Shown here: piece by piece, positions 43,401 through 55,933 of the stretch
How positions within the stretch are numbered: the first letter of the stretch is position 1
Layout: each line of letters opens with the position of its first letter
Origin: Hippophae tibetana
Taxonomy: Eukaryota > Streptophyta > Magnoliopsida > Rosales > Elaeagnaceae
Direction: 5' to 3'
DNA length: 64,000 bases
NCBI GenBank assembly: GCA_037013495.1
Contig: CM072802.1
Coordinates: 49,589,275-49,653,274 of the forward strand
Made by a program: the position numbers and the translations under genes
Notes under the pieces: generated by a model
Database searches by the model: none
What the model was told of the DNA's origin: nothing
The model's input: the letters and a program-made list of their open reading frames with translations, nothing else

Positions 43401-44114
43401 TGTTAGGAGGATCACAATATCAATATGAACTTAATCAAGCTCTAAACAACGGAATAAAATCTATTCTCCTTCTTTTGTGAATCTTTTAGGAAACAAATAA
43501 ATAGAGCTCCTAATGAAACATGCACAAAGTCAACATGATCAATTTACGTGGAAAAGTCTTCCCGGTGTAGGAAGGAAACAACCATGGCACTCCTTTCCAA
43601 AACTTTCACTATCAAGAAAACATTGTTCAAAAGTTCTCTCTAGATAAAACTAGAGACAAAAAATCAACAACATCATGAAGAATATAACTTCTTGGAAACT
43701 AACAATTATTTCAAGAAGATGGAGAGATCTAACTCAATTTTGTAGTCACAGTTCACTACCCATATTTTCCCAAAACGATGAGCCAAATACAAATCCAACC
43801 ATTCCAATTGAAGAGTCTTGAGTTGTGAACCTTACTGCAAAATTTCAACTCAATCGGACCACAAACGACCTTCTATTGGAGCACTTGATGAAGGCTTGCT
43901 GGAGAAGGAAAAAACTGAAAAACTACTCAGTTTTCTGCTTGCTTTTATGCCACTGCTCTCTAGCTACTGCAGCTCTTGATTTTTACTTTCAACCAACCCT
44001 AAATGGGTTTATTTATGAAGCAATAGAATGGACAAAAATGGCCCTTCTTTCTTCATGGACCATTAAGCCACATGGGTCTTTTTGGGCTCTTCTAAATAAG
44101 AGGAAAACCCAACA
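43401..44114 (-). repeat. 3' LTR of copia D
   Basis: 714 bp; aligns along its full length with 48101-48818. A plus-strand open frame inside it (43825-44136) is fortuitous, since its partner LTR has only broken equivalents. Confidence 0.9.
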
Positions 44115-44132
44115 AATCTCCAATTTTACCAA

Positions 44133-47100
44133 TTAGATGAAGGGATCCGCCAATTTGACAATTGAATAACAAACATCAAGTTTTTCTCTTGACACTGCTT
44201 TTGTCAACATGTCAGATCCATTCTCATCAATATGTATTTTCTCAAGTTCAAGCAACTTATTGTTAAGAGTATCTCTTATCCAATGATTCCTCACATCAAT
44301 ATGCTTTGATCTTGAGGGAAACGTTGAGTTCTTCGCTAGGTGAATAAAACTTTGATTATCAAAAAACAACACATATTTTTGCTGCTTGAAACCAAGTTCT
44401 CTCAAGAACTATTTCATCCATAATAAATCTTTACAAGCTTCCGTTACTGCAATAAAATTCGCCTCAACTGTAGAAAATGCAACACACTGTTGCAATCATG
44501 ACTACCAAGAAACTACTCCACTAGAGAAAGTAATTAGATAACTTGAAGTAGACTTACGAGAATCTTCATCTCTACCAAATCTGAATCAGTGTTAATGTGG
44601 AAGTACCTCGAAGATATCTCATAATCCATTTTACTGCATCCCAATGCTCTCTTCCTAGATTCGAAAGAAAATGACTAACAACTCCAACTGCATGAGCTAT
44701 GTCTCGCCTCGTACACACCATTGCATACATTAAGCTTCCTACTACTAAGGCATATGGAACCTTTTCCATATCTTCCTTCTATTTATCTTTTGAAGGGCTT
44801 TGACTCGATCTCAACTTAAAGTGGTTAGATAAATGAGAAGAAACCACTTTAGATTTATCCATATGAAACCTTTCAAGTACCTTGTTAATGTACTGTTCTT
44901 CTGACATGTAAAAATTCTTTCCTTTCTTGTCTCAACAAATTTGAATACCAAGAATTTGTTTTGCTGGGCCCAAGTCCTTCATGGCAAAGAACTTACTCAA
45001 CTGCTTCTTCAAATTATCAATCCTTGAAGAATTTCTACCAACAATCAACATGTCATCAATATAGAGCAATAAAATGATAAAATCGTCATCAGAGAATTTC
45101 GGCACAAAAAAAATGATGAGAAGTAGTCTACTTGTAACCATGCTCCCTCATAACTGACTCCAACTTCTTATACCATTGCTTAGGTGCTTGTTTCAACTAG
45201 TAGAGGCTTTTCTTTAACTGGCATACATAATCCTATTTTCCTTTTACCTCAAAATCCTCTGGCTACTCCATATAAATCTCTTCCTCCAACTCACCATGAA
45301 GAAATGCATTTTTCACATCCATTTGCTCAATTTCTAGATCCAAGCTTGCTGTTAGAGTCAGAACAACACGTATGGAATACATCTTCACAACATGAGAGAA
45401 AATATCATCAAAATCAATACCTTTTCTCTGGCTAAATTCTTTGATGACCAATCTAGATTTGTATTATGGTTGTGAACTATGTTCTTCTTGCTTCACCCTA
45501 TAGACCCACTTGTTCTTTAGAGCTCTCTTACCCTTAGGCAACTTTACCAGCTCAAACATGTGATTGTCATACAATGACTGCATCTAATTTTCCATAGCAC
45601 CAACCCAGTGTGCCTTGTTTCCATCTTCCATCACTTCTGCATAAAATTGAGGTTCCCTACATCTGTCAATAACATATAATCATCTGTATCATACCATGTG
45701 GAAAGATGTCGGTCTCTAGTAGACATTATGAGTGGAATTTTTGGTTCTAGCAATTGATCAAGAGTCTGGTGATCTGTTTTAGCTTGCATAGGAGCATCTG
45801 CATCATCTGAACCCTGTTGGTCATCTTGAACATTTTGTTCCATCTGTACTGATAAAGGAACCAGATCTAGGTCAATCAAATCATTACTATATTGATGGAC
45901 TTCTTTTTCTATCTTCTCAACATCTTATATAGTTTGATCTTCTATAAACACAACATCACGAATCCTTACCACTTTCTTCTCAATTGGATCATAAAATCTA
46001 TAGCCAAATTCATCTAGACCATAACAATAAAGATATATTGTCGTGTCTTCACATTGAGCTTACATCTCTCTTCTTTTGGTTTATGCACAAATTCCTTGCA
46101 ACCAAAAATGCAGAGATGATCATAAGAAACATCTTTCCAATCCAAACTCTGTTTGGTACATCAAACTAAAGAGGAACACATGGTGTGAGATTAAGAACAT
46201 GTACAACTGTATTCAAAGCCTCACCCCAAAAATATCTTGGAAATTGAGCTTACGAAATAAGACATCTTACTCTTCAACTAATGTCCTATTCATTCTCTCA
46301 ACCAACCCATTTAACGGAGGAGTCTTGAGAGGTGTCTTTTGATGTCGAATGCCTTGACACCTACAATACTCATCAAAAGGACCTAAATAATCTCTCTCAT
46401 TATCTGTTATGATGTAGCACAATTTCTTTCTAGTATGTCTCTCAGCTAAGACTTGAAACTGTTTAAACACATCTAATACTTGATCTTTGCTCTTCAAAGT
46501 GTACACTCATAACTTTCTTGAACAATCATCTATGAAGGTCACAAAATAACTGGAATCACGTAAATTTCTTGTCTTTATAGGACCACATACATCTAAATGT
46601 ACCAAATTAAGTATGTATTATTTTCTTGAATGAGGAGAACTCTTGAAAGAAACTCTATTTTGATTCCTTGCCAAACAATGAGTACATCTTCTTAAACAAA
46701 CATCATTCATTCCAGAAAGAAGATTCTTTTTAGTCAATAATTCCAAGCCTTTGTCACTCATGTGAACAAGTCTCTTATGCCACAATTCTGCTGTGAGCTC
46801 ATCCATCATAGCATTAATAACGCCTTTGAAAAGTCTTGCCTGTAGTATATACAAACTGGAATTGCTTATTCCTACGAGAAACAACCATAGCACCTTTAGT
46901 AAGTTTCCTTTGACCATTACTAAAGGTATTGAAATATCCTTCATCATCAAGTTTACCTGTAGAGATCAAGTTCAAACGAAGTTTAGGAATATGCTTTACC
47001 CCTATAAAAATTAGTCTAGTGTCATTATTCATCTCTAAACACACATCTTATATACCAATGAATTTAACCAAGCCATCATTACCCAACTTCACTATCCCAA

Positions 47101-48050
47101 AGTCACCTGCTGTATAGGATGTAAATAAGTCCTCTCGAGACGTAGCATGAATGGAGGCTCCATTATCAATAACCCAACTAATCTTGTGACATGCAACATT
47201 GACAACATTTTCATCATAAACAATGAGAAAGTCTTCTGAACTAGCGGTGGAAACTCGATCATTTTCCTTTCCAACATCACCCTCTTGTTCTTTGTCTTTC
47301 TTCTTGTTATCCGCTTCAACTGTTTACAATATTTCTTGATGCGCCCTTTCATACAGCAGTGATGACACTTAACATTAGCAAACTTGTTGGACTTGCTTCT
47401 TCCTTATTCTTTGCTCTTGAAACTTCTGTTTTTACTCTTTCCTCTTCTTTCTGTAACCAAAATATCTAACTATTGAGAATATCCATGTGATTTTCTTCTC
47501 ATTTCTTCATTCAAAACACTGCTATTATCCAGATTCATATTGATTACACCATTTGGAGTTGAGTTACTTAATGACATTCTAAATGTTTCCCAAGAGTTCG
47601 ACAATGTACCTAATAAACACAACCCCTGAATCTCATCATCACAATTGATACCCATTCCAGCTAACTGATTAATTATTCCTTGGAACGTATTCAAGTGATC
47701 TGTCAACAAAGTTCCATCTTGGTACCTTAAAGCCATTAACTCCTTTATGAGAAATATTTTATTATTTCCTATTTTTCGAGCATACAATTCCTCAAGTTTA
47801 TTCCAGAGTGACCGTGCATGTATTTCCCTACTAATATGATTCAAAACATTATCATCTACCCACTACCTTATATACCCACAGACTTTTCTATGTAACAAAG
47901 TTCATTCTTATTCAAACAACTTTTCTAGCTTCTCAGAGGCAAACACCAGTAAATGAAACTGTTTGACATAAATGAGATCTTCCTTTTTCCTTTCTAGGTG
48001 TGATAACTAGAACCATTCAAATTAATTATTCTACTCAAATTTGCTTCCAT
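44133..48050 (-). pseudogene. Copia D gag-pol polyprotein (Tork-like), heavily disrupted
   Basis: Gag begins near the ATG at 48050 and contains SLWNKLEELYARKIGNNK and LMALRYQDGT (47844-47470). The zinc knuckle CHHCCMKGRIKKYC near 47370 has Arg in place of the His ligand. Protease reads WVIDNGASIHATS near 47180. Pre-integrase has LWHKRLVHMSDKGLELL near 46770. Integrase pieces follow (46506-46267, ITDNERDYLG, GLVERMNRT). RT (45520-44930) has NKWVYRVK, QMDVKNAFLHGELEEEIYME and an intact LLLYIDDML near 45070. RNase H (44769-44133) contains GSLMYAMVCTRRDIAHAVGVVS, DNQSFIHLAKN and SKHIDVRNHWIRD. Stops occur throughout. The style of these motifs suggests the Tork/SIRE side of copia. Confidence 0.85.
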
Positions 48051-48100
48051 TATTCAACACAAGAAATTCAACAATAATAACCACTACTCTGATACCACTT

Positions 48101-48818
48101 TGTTAAGAGGATCACAATATGAATACGAACTTAATCAAGCTCTAAATAGTGGAATAAAACCCATTCTCCTTATTTGTGTGAATATTTTAGGAAACAAATA
48201 AATTGAGCTCAAAATGAAACATGCACAAAATCAACACAACAAATTTATGTGGAAAAGCCTTCCTACTGTAGAAAGAAAACAACTACGACACTCCTCTACA
48301 AAACTTCCACTATCAAGAAACAATTGTAGAAAAGTTCTCTCTAGATAAAACTAGAGGCAAACAATCAATAACATCATCAAGAATACAATTTCTTGGAAAC
48401 TAACAATTATTTCAAGAAGATGGAGAGATCTAACCCAATTTTGTAGTCACTCTTTACTGCCCAAGTTTTCCCACAAAAGTGAGCCAAATTCAAATTCAAA
48501 TCCAAATCCCACCGTTCATATTGAATAATATTGAGTTTTGAACCTTCTTGCAAAATTTCAGCTCAATCGGACCACAAATGACCTTCCATCGGAGCACTTG
48601 ATGAAGACTTACTGGAGAAAGAAAAAACTAAAAAACTGCTCAGTTTTGTACTGCTGCTCTTTAGCTGCTGCAGCTCTTGATTTTTTACTTTAAACCAACC
48701 CTAAATAGGTTTATTTATGAAGCAATAAAATGGAAAAAAAAATGTCACTTCTTTCTCGATGAGTCATTAAGCCACGTGAGCTTTTTTGAGCTCCTCCAAA
48801 TAAGAGGGAAACCCAACA
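48101..48818 (-). repeat. 5' LTR of copia D
   Basis: 718 bp, partner of 43401-44114, adjoining the primer-binding site. Confidence 0.9.
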
Positions 48819-48823
48819 AATAC

Positions 48824-50934
48824 ATCAAAGGAAAAAGTTGGGCAAACCTTCCATTAACAATTACATTTTAATTTTTTTAAATTAACTATTTTTATTATTA
48901 AAATATCTTATAATAAACTATTTTGACTAAAATTTGACAAATTAAATGAAAAATTCAAGTTACATGCAATATACATTAAGTTAAAAATTCATTACTTTAT
49001 CCACGTTACACCCTTATAACTTCATATGTTATATATGTAACTTAAATATTTCAATCAAAAGTGATAAAGTTTTTATCAATAATTTAAATAGTTAATTAAA
49101 ACAAAAAATATCAAAAGTAATAAATTGAAATTTTTTACATAACTTTAGTACCTAATAGATTCAAAAGCTATATTTTTGTGATTTTTTTTCGTTTACGTAA
49201 CGGGAAACTTTAGTCCATTTACTTTTAAAAATTGAGCATAATAGAAACTTTTCTTAAAATAAGTGCATTTTAGGTATAGTGTGGCATTTTCGGATACTTT
49301 GATTATTTCTTGCCAAATTTTTCTAAAATTTTTTATTTATAAAAATTTAAGTCTAATTGAATTCAACCTTTTCATGGGCTAATAGATGCTTTAAGAGAAA
49401 AAATTTCTTCAAATGTTAAAAAACTAAAATTTTTTGGTTAAAATGATAAAAATTTACCTAAAATTACTAAATTGTTTATAAATGTAACATTATAGTGATT
49501 ACAATGACCACATTGATTATAAAAGCAACACTATGATGATTATAGTGATTAAAATAAGGTGAAAAATGTATTTAATTTGTGAAAATAAATGATCACAAAT
49601 GAACTTTTTTCTTTTATTATTAGTAGTATTGCACTTGTTTGTATGATCTCAATAGTTATAGATAATAGAAAATTTAATAACTTATAAATTTGTAGAATTT
49701 GTAGGTATTTGGGTTCTGTAATTATGCGATTCATATATTTTAGTTATATAATTTCCAATAATCCTACAATTAAAATTAATAACAGGCTAAGAAAAATTTG
49801 CACCCAAATTAATGACAACCTACGTGGCAGCCGCATGGATTTAATAGGGTTTTTTTTTTATGGATTTCAAAAATTATCCCAGCAAAGAGCATTCTTTATA
49901 TAGAAATTTTATTACATAGGTTGTTTTACATATATCCAAGTTATTTTGTAATTACTTTATAAATAACAATTATGTTATATCTATTTATTTTATTTTAATT
50001 TTGTTTAAAATTTTGTAAGTATTAAATTGTGTTTTTATTTAATAAGAAAAATCAATATTTTGAAGTTAGAAATTTGATTAGTAGATAATTATAATATTCT
50101 AAATTATTTTCTTTAATTTTATGACATGTTATGAAATAATTTTAGGTAAAGAGTGAAAACAAAATGACCAAACAGAATTATATGATGATTCAATCATATA
50201 AGCTAATGGATTCAAATAGTTTTTGCTACCTTAGTTGCATCGTAATTCTATTTTTTATATATTTTTTTACCCTATTTTTGAGATAATATCTTAGTAGTAC
50301 CCCTATTTTAAAAAAAAGTACAATTTTGATAGAATTTGTTATTTAATTAGAGATTTTTCACATTTGTATTTATACACATGTGATATTCACGAACATTTTT
50401 GAATAATTAATTAATTGATTATCTAAAAATATACTTTGAATATCATTCAATTAATTGATTGTCCGAAAATATCCTTTAAATATCGCACATGTATTACTAA
50501 AATTGTGAAATTTTTTCACTTAAATGATAAATTTCATCAAATTAATATTTTTTTAAATGAGTTACCACTAAGACAATACCATAAAAATATAATTAAAAAT
50601 GGTATTAAAAATAAAATCGTAGTACTGTTAAGGAAGTCAACTCTTGTAAATGATGAATTTAATTAAGTGAGTATATTTAATTAAATAATCATCTTATTAA
50701 TTTGCTCTCCTATTTACCGTGGGTTATTAGAACCCATTATTATTTACTTGGCCATTAGGCCATATGAGTTCTTGAGGAGGAGATGGGGATAAAAAAAGAG
50801 GAAGCAACTACCATTATTTTTTGAAAAATCTTTCTCAAATCTTCACTTATCCTTCACTAGCTATTTGTATGATTTGAGGTATTAAATTGAAGCTCTCTTC
50901 CTTCTCTTTCTTTATTATTGATATTAAGTTTGAA
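48824..50934. other. AT-rich intergenic region
   Basis: No gene, LTR or protein similarity seen. Open frames here are short and low in complexity. Confidence 0.55.
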
Positions 50935-52010
50935 AGATGTGATCATGATAATTGTATTTACTTTAAATTAAAAAATATTTCAAGTCCCATTTATTTCTTA
51001 TTATATATTGATGATATGTTTATTGCTTATAATAACAAACATGAATTGATACTTTGAAATCTAAGTTGCCTTTAGCTTTTGAAATAAAAGATTTAGGACC
51101 TACTAAATGGATATTTGGTATGTATATTATTAGATCTTCTCATAGTATTTTCTTATCTCAAAAATCATACATTTAAAAACTCTAAAAAATATTTTAATGT
51201 TTGATAGCACACCTGTTAGTGTTCCTTTAGGTACTTATTTAAACTTTCCCTTATTAATTATCCTAAAACAAATGAAGAAAGAAATATATGAGTAAAAGTC
51301 TCATATTCTAATGTTGTGTATGCAATGATTAGTACTAGATCTAATATTGTGCCTACTGCGAGTGTGGTTAGTAGTTATATGGTTAACCCTGGTAAAACTC
51401 GTTGGTAAGCTGCTAAGTGGATCCTTAGATATTGAAAAATCACTCTTAATATTAGTTTAATATTCAATAAAAATTCTTGCGATATCCCTATTATATCTAG
51501 ATGTTCTAACTTTATTTTTACAAAGGACAAGAGCAAAAGAAGGTCACTATCAAGATACTCTATTTTTATAGAGGACAAGAACAAAAGAATATCATTATCA
51601 AGATACATCTTTACTTTATTTGGAAATATTGTTTCTTAGAAAGCCACCTTACAATCTGTGGTTGTCTTGTCTAACCATAGAAGCTGAATTTATTTCTTGT
51701 ATAGAAACAATTAAAGAAAGCTTGTGATCGAGAGGCTTTATAGAGAAACCTAATATTGTTAGTAATGATGATATTGACACTGTATTTTGTGATAATCAAT
51801 CAACCATTTATTTATCTAAATATCTCATGTTTCATTCATGTTCTAAACATGTTGATATCAAATTACATTTTATTAGGCATATAGTTGCACAAAGATTTAT
51901 CAAATTAGAAAAAGTCTCCATTGAACATAATCCCTCTAATATGCTCACTAAACCCATTACCATTAATCAAATTTAATCATTGTTTGAATTTGGTTAAAGT
52001 GTCACATATT
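50935..52010 (+). pseudogene. Copia E remnant: end of RT plus RNase H
   Basis: The plus strand reads LLYIDDMFIAYNNKHEL near 51000-51045 (catalytic YIDD retained), then FEIKDLGPTKWIFGMYI near 51075, STRSNIV-type and RWxAAKWILRYL-type pieces near 51330-51440 and an RNase H tail near 51700-51960 (DNQSTIYLSK-like; HxCSKHVDIKLHFIR-like; NMLTKPI). All upstream domains are missing and the frames are broken. It is the 3' end of an old copia insertion of a family different from A-D. Confidence 0.7.
51509..51606 (+). repeat. Local tandem duplication (about 49 bp) in copia E
   Basis: Two adjacent units share AGGACAAGAGCAAAAGAA and CACTATCAAGATAC with a few differences. It duplicates part of the RNase H region. 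Confidence 0.75.
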
Positions 52011-52077
52011 TAGTCATTAGGATTGAAAGGGTAAGCAGATTATATATTCACTATGTGCATAGTGTCAAGATAGATAT

Positions 52078-52554
52078 TGTTAATTTATATCACTATGATA
52101 TCAAAATTAATTAATGAAGACAATAGGAAATAAATGTAAAATGACATTCATTGTTTTCAATTTGGATTATGAAGGGGAAAAACCATCATTTCCTTGGATG
52201 CTTAAAAATACACCTATTAGGGTTTTGTACAATGCACTTTTCATTTTCTTTTTCTCAGACTTCCTTCTCCTCCTTTTTCTGTGTAATTTTATGGTTTTCT
52301 CTGTAATCTTTTGGGTTTTTGAGAGACAAGATCTTGTGCCAAGGTTTTCTACCATCTCTGGTGTGTTACGTTACTTCTCTATTTAAGTTTTTGTATTTGT
52401 TACTCTCTGTACAAACTTGATTCTAAATAAATATATGATTTACCTTTTTAAGTGGATTATAGGTCAAATAGATATAGGAGCTGAATTATTTATATTGTGT
52501 TCTTTATTTTCTTTGTTGATTTTTGTTCTAATTATTTGAGGGTACAATTCAACA
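52078..52554 (+). repeat. Possible 3' LTR of copia E
   Basis: The segment starts TGTTAATTTATATC soon after the copia E coding end and finishes AATTCAACA. TG/CA ends and placement fit a 3' LTR, and the inside has a CT-rich and an AATAAATA-containing part typical of LTR R/U5. No second LTR copy is in the window. Confidence 0.3.
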
Positions 52555-53073
52555 GTTCATTTAATCGATTGAGTGTGCTTCTGGTGAGATTGAGTTTGTG
52601 AAATTCTAACAAAATACCATTTAAAAACAAGTTAAAAATATTCTTTCTATTAACTTTGAATGGTTTTTAAAGAAGTCTGAGCAAAATTAAAGAGGGTTTT
52701 GACTTAAAACTGCAAAATCAATATTCTTTTTATTTTATTATCATAAATATAGTCTAATATAGTGCATTTTTCAATTTTATATCTTTAAAGTGAGAGAATA
52801 TTATATATAATGAGGGTACAAATACAAGGTGGAACAGAGTCATCTTGAATCTTCATTTTATAAAAAAGCAAAAGAAATTAAAAGTGGAGACGAGATCAAT
52901 GATTGATATTAATAGGAGACATATAACATGTCGTATGCAAGATTTTCTCCTCTAAATTGGATTTTATAAATCTTGCAGTGCAAAGAGGGATATTTCAAAT
53001 TAGAGATAATCAAGTAACTCAAATATGAATAGTTATTATCTTCTCTTTTTCTTTTGAATCTTCTACTAGTTTA

Positions 53074-54173
53074 CTAATAAGTGATATTTTATAAACATAT
53101 TTAGATATCAATATATATATATATATATTAAGTTAAAATTATTTATTTTATATTTATTAAAAAATATTAAGCTTTTAGATTTTTTTAAATATTTTCTAGG
53201 ATTTTTATGAATATTTTATGATTTTTATTTGACTCATAATTCTATATTACAACATGTGCCCCGTATAGATATCCTCAGCAGCTTAGTTTTTGCCCCTCGA
53301 TTCCCTTTTTGCATGTAACTTGCGTATAGCGAGTCCTAATACAACTTAAAAATAGATCACTTTTCTCAATAAATAAATACCCCATAAAAATATAGGTAGT
53401 ATTAGAATTGCACAAAAAATAAGAGAAAAATTCAAAAATAAAAATATAAAAACTATAGAATTAAGCTGGAGGCAACAATTGAGAGAAAAATGATTGAAGA
53501 AACAATTAAAGGACTTGAAGAGTAGAATTAAAGACAAAAATATTAAGATTTCTTTCCCTTTCTTTTATTATTTTCATAATAATTTATCATTAATAAATTT
53601 AATTGATTGGGTACGTAATTGTTTGATCAATTTAAATAATTAGTAATAAATTGATTGCATTAAGAATTAATACACAAAAAATTTAAACCAAACTTATGTA
53701 TTTAACCTTGATCCAATTTACTTCTTCAAAAATTAATGTTTTTCATAGATTAAATTTATAAAGTTTATTCTCAGTTGTTAATTAAAAAGAATTGGATTAA
53801 AAACTTGTTTAATTCAACAAATTTGTAAAAAGATGTAGAGATTTTAACTTTTGTGAATTTCTTTAATTTGATGTAATCAAAAAATAGGAGAAAAAGATAT
53901 ACTTTTGTTGATTTATAATACATGCTAGTGGTAAAGAATGATTTTACAATTATTCTTTTATTTGAATCTTTATATTTTGTTTTTGTTTTAATTAATATTT
54001 AGTTGTAAGATTTAATTTTCAATTTACAAAATAAAACCTCTATTTTTTTTAATAAATAAGAGTTAGTTTTTAAAATCCTTCGGAGGAAAGACTCTCATCT
54101 TATGTACTGAATACATACATCTTAAGCAATTTAAAATAAGATTTAAATTATTTGTTTATCTTAACACACATCA
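53074..54173 (+). repeat. 5' LTR of gypsy H
   Basis: It starts near CTAATAAGTGATATTTT, the counterpart of TGATAAATGATATTTT at 62209, and ends CACACATCA. Next comes TTTTTGGTACTGTATCGTTGGGGA, a worn form of the TGGCGCCGTTGCCGGGGA primer site used with Asp tRNA by Athila-like gypsy elements, with a 2 nt insertion. The start is degraded and approximate. Confidence 0.5.
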
Positions 54174-54501
54174 ATTTTTGGTACTGTATCGTTGGGGATT
54201 TTTTTAAAATTAACTCTTATTTAGTTTTATTTATTTTACATATATAATAAAATAAAAATATATATAATAAAAACTTAAAACATTTAAAAAAAATTTAGTA
54301 AAAAATATTTTATTTTGATTTATTTTGGTTTATTTATATTTTTTTAGCTTATTTTATTTAAAAATATTTTCCAAGTCATAATGAATGAATCCACGCTACA
54401 ATGTGAGATCAAATTCACAACTCCTTAAGTAAGCAATTTAAACATATGTTTTAAGTGCAAGCTACTCATATAAAGATTCAAATACTTTTATCCACATAGA
54501 A

Positions 54502-55265
54502 ATGGCCGTGAATAATCCCAATAAAACCCTTAGGGAGATGGTAGCACCAGCTTTAGATCAACAACTATTATGTATTCAATACAATGATGCTATTGAATTG
54601 AAATCTATCATGATTCATCTCTTGGCTATTTTACGAGGTCTAGTTGGTGAGAATCCAAAAATACATCTAAAGAAACTCTAGCATGAAACCTTATGGAATT
54701 ATTAAAGAACAAACAAAACTTAAAGCATTCCTATTTTCTTTAGTAGATAGCACTAAAGAGGATTGTACTATTTACTATCTGGGACAATAAATAGTTGAAA
54801 TGAGATGAAGTAGCTCTTATTGGAGAAATATTTTCCAACTTTTAGGGCCACTCTAATTAGAAAATAAATTTTTGGTATTCAAAACTACAACGGGAAGAAT
54901 TTATATGAGCATTGGGAGTGGTTAAGAAATTATTTGCAAGTTTCTCTCATTATCAAATAAGTGTGCAACTCTTAATTCAATACTTCTACGAGGGACTAAT
55001 ACCCATAGAAAGAAGTATGATAGATGTAGTAAGAAGTGGAGCTTTGGTTAATAAGACTCTTGATTGCTAATATGGCTACAAATATTCAACAGTTTCACAC
55101 TTGATTCAACCAACGACAAACAGTCAACAAATATTATTTTTCAATAATATTGAATAATAATTGAGCACCCTCATCTCAATTTTGCAACAATTGGTAATCA
55201 AACAAGTTCAAGATTATGGAATCTACACTAACATTGGATACCCAACAGACATGTGTCCCACTATC
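54502..55265 (+). pseudogene. Gypsy H gag remnant (Athila-like)
   Basis: From the ATG at 54502 the frame reads MAVNNPNKTLREMVAPALDQ, then CIQYNDAIELKS and HLLAILRGLVGENPKIHLK. Later pieces in shifted frames include NEMK and LEKYFPTFRATLIRK near 54800-54860, LYEHWEWLRNYL near 54905, and LLIANMATNIQQF near 55060. These match the retrotransposon-gag domain of plant gypsy elements, closest in style to the Athila lineage. Several stops and frameshifts are present. It is cut at about 55265 by sequence homologous to the inside of a gypsy G LTR. Confidence 0.75.
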
Positions 55266-55933
55266 TGAGAATGCATTCATAACATATTTTCAGTAATAAT
55301 TTTAAAACTTGAAAGTTAGTACTCAGATAATTAAATTCTTAGGTTTAATTTTGACACCTTGACTAAAGTTTAAATTGTCTAACCCCACCAAAGGTGGTAT
55401 TTTAATGGTTCATTTTCAATCTTTTAGAAAAAAAAGAAATTAATTTAATTAATCAAATTAGTTATCGACCCTATTCATAGGTGTTAATTGATTTTTTTAA
55501 TTAACAAAGAATATCTAACACTACTAAAGGTGGTATTCATATAAAAAAGAGAGAATCAATAAATATCAATTTATATCTTTAATAACCTAAATAGTATGAA
55601 CAAACATAATTAACTTAGTTATTATATCCATAAATACTCTATTATTATAAATGATAAAATTTGCAAAACTGTTTATTGAATCCATATCTATATTTATTTT
55701 TATGTTATTAGATTAGAAAACACTCAAAACTCAAATTATCATGACAAAATGTTTATGATTTAATTTAATTTTTAAAATTTTGAATAATAAACTAAAAAAC
55801 ACATATATTTCTTCCTTAGATCAACCTTTGGAGTGTATTTATTTTTTTATGAAATGTTTCGTGCACTTGCGAGATTTTTACAAATATAAAATCAAAGTAT
55901 TGGCAAGATCGGTGTGTTCAGTTGTACTCATCA
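55266..55933 (+). repeat. Truncated 5' LTR of gypsy G2 with tRNA-Asp primer site downstream
   Basis: It aligns with the 3' third of the solo LTR (GTTAGTACTCxGATAA, CTAACCCCACCAAAGGTGG, CTTGCGAGA) and ends CTCATCA at 55933. TGGCGTAGTTGTCGGGGA follows at 55940-55957, differing at three positions from the 18 nt complementary to the 3' end of plant tRNA-Asp. This fixes the LTR family as gypsy and fixes its orientation. Confidence 0.8.

Larger units (their letters stand above)
43401..48818 (-). mobile_element. Ty1/copia retrotransposon D, full length, target duplication AATAC
   Basis: The 714 bp and 718 bp LTRs (43401-44114 and 48101-48818) read TGTTGGG...CTAACA/CTTAACA on the minus strand. The flanks are AATAC on both sides (43396-43400 and 48819-48823). 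The primer site is TGGTATCAGAG (48087-48097, minus), three bases from the 5' LTR. The element is 5418 bp. LTR divergence is clearly visible (substitutions and small indels), and the polyprotein is full of stops, so it is an old insertion with preserved structure. Confidence 0.93.

Noticed and set aside
43825-44136. 103-codon plus-strand frame
   Set aside because: It lies inside the copia D LTR, opposite to the element, and the partner LTR (about 48540-48870) has it broken.
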